NCBI GenBank assembly: GCA_036500205.1
Contig: DASYCK010000119.1
Span: forward strand, 1 to 22,615
Length of the DNA stretch: 22,615 bases
Reading direction: 5' to 3'
Origin: DASYCK01 sp036500205
GTDB lineage: Bacteria > Myxococcota_A > Polyangia > Fen-1088
Shown in pieces: positions 20,587-22,615 of the stretch; the first letter of the stretch is position 1, and each line of letters opens with the position of its first letter. Below the pieces are notes generated by a model. That model had not been told where the DNA came from and searched no databases. It saw only the letters and a program-made list of their open reading frames with translations. The translations under genes and the position numbers were made by a program.

Positions 20587-22176
20587 ATGAATGGCTCGGT
20601 TCGAATTGGGAACGCTCTCACCTCGGTGGCGCTGGCGGCGATTGCAGCGGGGGCTTGCAACAGGAGCGCCCGGGACGCGACCACGCGCCCCGACCAGACC
20701 GCCTCCCAGACACGAACGATGATGGTAGCCAGCGGCGGCCCAGCGGGCGCGCCCAGGTCCTTGAAGGACGCGGACATCCGGCGCGCCGTCGTCGACGAAC
20801 TGTTTCGAGGCCCGCACGTCCGGGACGGCTCGATCCTGGTCGACTGCGCCGACGGCATCGTTGAGCTCACGGGGACGGTCGACAACTTGCTCGCCAAAGA
20901 TCGGGCGGTGGCGATCGCGGAGGGGGTCAAGGGCGTGCGCGCCGTCAGCGATCGCATTCACGTCGAGCCCGTCAACCGAACGGACACCGCGATCGTCTCG
21001 GACGTCCGGAGCGCCTTGCAGTACGATCCCGCGGCTCGCTCCTACAAGATCGGGGTCAGCGGCAGCAACGGGACCGTGCGTCTCTCGGGAGTCGTGCAAT
21101 CCTGGAATGAGAGGCGCCTCGCCGACCGACTGGCGCGAAGCGTCCGTGGCGTGCGAGCCGTGAACGATGATGGTCTCACGGTCACCCTCGTCGGCTCGCG
21201 CGGCGACGCGGACATCCAGCGCGACATCACGAGCCGCCTCGGCTGGGACACGTTCCTGCATGACGACCCCATCACCGTGAGCGTGGACAAGGGGCGCGTC
21301 CGGCTGAGCGGGGTGGTGGGCAGCGCCGCCGAGAAGTCAGAGGCGCAGCTGGCTGGCTGGGTGCGCGGCGTCACCGGTGTCGACGGCTCGGGGCTCTCGG
21401 TCGAGTGGTGGGAGCGGGACGCGAACGCCCGGAGCCAGAAGTATCCTCCCAGGACGGACGCCGAGATCGCGGCGGCCGTGAAGGACGCCATGCTCTACGA
21501 TCCTCGCGTCGTCTCCTTCGAGGTCAAGCCCACGGCCATGGGAGGCGTCGTGACCCTCTCCGGTCAGGTGACCAGCCTGAAGGCCAAGCTGGCCGCCGAG
21601 TCCCTGGCCCGACACACCGTGGGCGTCATGGGCGTTCACAACGAGATCGCCGTCAAGGCCGGGCCGCCGATCTCGGATCAGGATCTCGCCAAGCACGTCT
21701 CGTCGGCGCTGGCGTTCGACCCGTCCTTGACCGAGGCCTCCGTCGATGCCCGGGCCGCGAACGGAAGGGTCACCCTGACCGGGAAGGTCCCGACCATGTT
21801 CGAGAGGGCCGAGGCGCTCGATGTGGCGAGCAGCATGAACGGCGTGGTGTCCGTGGACAATCAGCTGAGGGTCTCGGCGCCCGAGGTGCCCTTTGTCTGG
21901 CAGTCTCACGTCTTTCCGTTCGGACCGTACGTGGAGGAGTGGCACTACCTGACCGATGCGCCCATGCAATCGGACAAGGAGATCGTCCGGAACATCAACC
22001 GCGAGCTGGACTGGAGTCCCTTCGTCGACGCCACGCGCGTGCACGTCGACGTGCGGGGCGGCAAGGCCACGCTGACCGGCCAGGTCGGCTCCTGGAGCTC
22101 CCGTGGCGCGGCCGAGGATGATGCCTTCGAAGGAGGCGCCATCTCCGTCGACAATCAGCTGACCGTGGCAGGCTGA
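20587..22176 (+). CDS. Exported protein with six BON domains, predicted lipoprotein
   Basis: AGGAG six bases upstream fixes the ATG at 20587, giving 529 residues. The signal peptide ALTSVALAAIAAGAC ends at Cys24 (a permissive lipobox). Six BON domains follow at about 61-126, 132-199, 206-272, 290-356, 363-429 and 462-527. Each has the order D-x2-I-x3-V-x2-L (helix), a beta strand, an [IV]xLxGxV motif (IVELTGTV, VRLSGVV, VRLSGVV, VTLSGQV, VTLTGKV, ATLTGQV), a helix with E/A-rich face, and a closing GVxxVxNxLxV. A 30-residue linker rich in aromatics (FVWQSHVFPFGPYVEEWHYL) separates domains 5 and 6. BON domains bind phospholipid or membranes in OsmY/DolP-type envelope proteins, so an envelope-stress or membrane-tethering role is likely. 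Most family members have one to three copies. Confidence 0.9.
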   Translation: MNGSVRIGNALTSVALAAIAAGACNRSARDATTRPDQTASQTRTMMVASGGPAGAPRSLKDADIRRAVVDELFRGPHVRDGSILVDCADGIVELTGTVDNLLAKDRAVAIAEGVKGVRAVSDRIHVEPVNRTDTAIVSDVRSALQYDPAARSYKIGVSGSNGTVRLSGVVQSWNERRLADRLARSVRGVRAVNDDGLTVTLVGSRGDADIQRDITSRLGWDTFLHDDPITVSVDKGRVRLSGVVGSAAEKSEAQLAGWVRGVTGVDGSGLSVEWWERDANARSQKYPPRTDAEIAAAVKDAMLYDPRVVSFEVKPTAMGGVVTLSGQVTSLKAKLAAESLARHTVGVMGVHNEIAVKAGPPISDQDLAKHVSSALAFDPSLTEASVDARAANGRVTLTGKVPTMFERAEALDVASSMNGVVSVDNQLRVSAPEVPFVWQSHVFPFGPYVEEWHYLTDAPMQSDKEIVRNINRELDWSPFVDATRVHVDVRGGKATLTGQVGSWSSRGAAEDDAFEGGAISVDNQLTVAG

Positions 22177-22192
22177 CGGACCGCTCGGTCCG
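22177..22192 (+). terminator. Hairpin just after the BON gene
   Basis: CGGACCG (22177-22183) and CGGTCCG (22186-22192) form a dyad immediately after the TGA, with a second GC-rich inverted repeat at 22196-22212. No U-tract follows, so termination is a guess from position. Confidence 0.4.
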
Positions 22193-22286
22193 CTCGCCCC
22201 CGCGGGCGGGGCTCGACGGAAAGCTCACGGAGGAGCGACACGCTGCCACACGGCCGCCTGGAGCCCGCCAGCCCGTATTTTTTGTG

Positions 22287-22317
22287 ATCGGAATGACCCA
22301 TTCTCGAGCATTCCGAT
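22287..22317. promoter_or_regulatory. 9-bp inverted repeat in an AT-rich upstream-like region
   Basis: ATCGGAATG (22287-22295) and CATTCCGAT (22309-22317) are perfect inverted arms around 13 bp, within a locally AT-rich stretch (TATTTTTTGTGATCGG then ATAATGGAATTC). The arm spacing (about two helical turns centre to centre) suits a dimeric regulator near a promoter. Confidence 0.4.
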
Positions 22318-22368
22318 AATGGAATTCTTTCCGCCCCCGCCACCGGGCCTGATTCCACGGAGCCCTCG

Positions 22369-22536
22369 ATGAGTCCCCGCTTCACTCGGTCCAGCCCTGC
22401 CCGGAAGGGGCGTCGCCTCGCCGCGAGCACCTTGCCTTTGGGCTTGGTGGCACCTGGAAGAACGGCAGCGGCCTGCGGCAGTCGAGCGGCTCCGAGCCCT
22501 GCCATGACCTGCCTCATGAGCTTCCTGGGCAAGTAG
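22369..22536 (+). CDS. Possible 55-aa small protein
   Basis: ATG at 22369 with CGGAG six bases upstream, ending at TAG 22534-22536. The product is basic at the start (MSPRFTRSSPARKGRRLAAS), then mildly hydrophobic (TLPLGLVAPG) with two Cys. It lies just downstream of the AT-rich dyad region, which is the main support. No family was recognised and it may be chance. The rest of the terminal 439 bp shows no other convincing gene; anything further right is cut by the window edge. Confidence 0.25.
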   Translation: MSPRFTRSSPARKGRRLAASTLPLGLVAPGRTAAACGSRAAPSPAMTCLMSFLGK

Positions 22537-22615
22537 AATCGTCCGGGATCACTGCGCGAGGGGGGGCGCGGCGGACGTGGCCTCGCCACAGGAGCCAGGC
22601 GGTGGCGTAACCCCA

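Noticed and set aside
22155..22589. 144-codon leftward frame at the right edge
   Set aside because: Arg/Pro-rich at both ends, no ribosome site or family, overlaps the end of the BON gene. A real gene cannot be excluded, but nothing supports it.

Overview
The window is GC-rich DNA that most resembles a chromosomal segment of a myxobacterium (Myxococcota, Polyangia-like). Three features point that way: an esterase ending in a Gly/Ser linker plus a MYXO-CTERM-like Cys/transmembrane/Arg tail; a lipoprotein with an NGLxxx hexapeptide array and a ricin-type domain; and several exported proteins with Cys-rich or Gly-rich low-complexity regions. No rRNA, tRNA, transposase, phage gene or CRISPR array was recognised. 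The taxonomic call is inference from protein style only.

Left part (1-5260). A leftward operon, tightly coupled by two TGATG stop/start overlaps, encodes a DUF4177-like small protein, a beta-propeller-like protein with a His in successive repeats, and a GMC/cholesterol-oxidase-type flavoprotein that runs off the left edge. Divergent from it, 137 bp away, is a 709-residue protein with a transthyretin-like N-terminus and two diverged copies of a ~255-residue unit. This divergon is the best candidate for an undescribed functional unit. Two strong hairpins separate it from a convergent secreted PHB-depolymerase-type esterase.

Middle part (5258-13503). After the esterase come a membrane-anchored metallo-beta-lactamase-fold hydrolase (NAPE-PLD/UlaG type), a convergent aldo/keto reductase that appears to lack the cofactor-binding loop near its C-terminus and has two dyad operators upstream, a C-terminal fragment of a large ATPase/regulator family, a D-amino-acid-oxidase-type flavoenzyme, the NGL-repeat/ricin lipoprotein and a PAP2-type phosphatase.

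Right part (13522-22615). An OFA-family (oxalate/formate-type) MFS transporter is followed by a 53-residue membrane protein that matches the small-subunit pattern found beside such transporters. Then come two exported proteins (one Gly/Cys-rich, one a small lipoprotein), a convergent chymotrypsin-fold lipoprotein protease preceded by a nested palindrome array, a SHOCT-domain membrane protein, a TetX/PHBH-like FAD monooxygenase, and a predicted lipoprotein made of six BON domains. Genes are mostly monocistronic and alternate in strand. The content is envelope/exported proteins and oxidoreductases rather than one long pathway.
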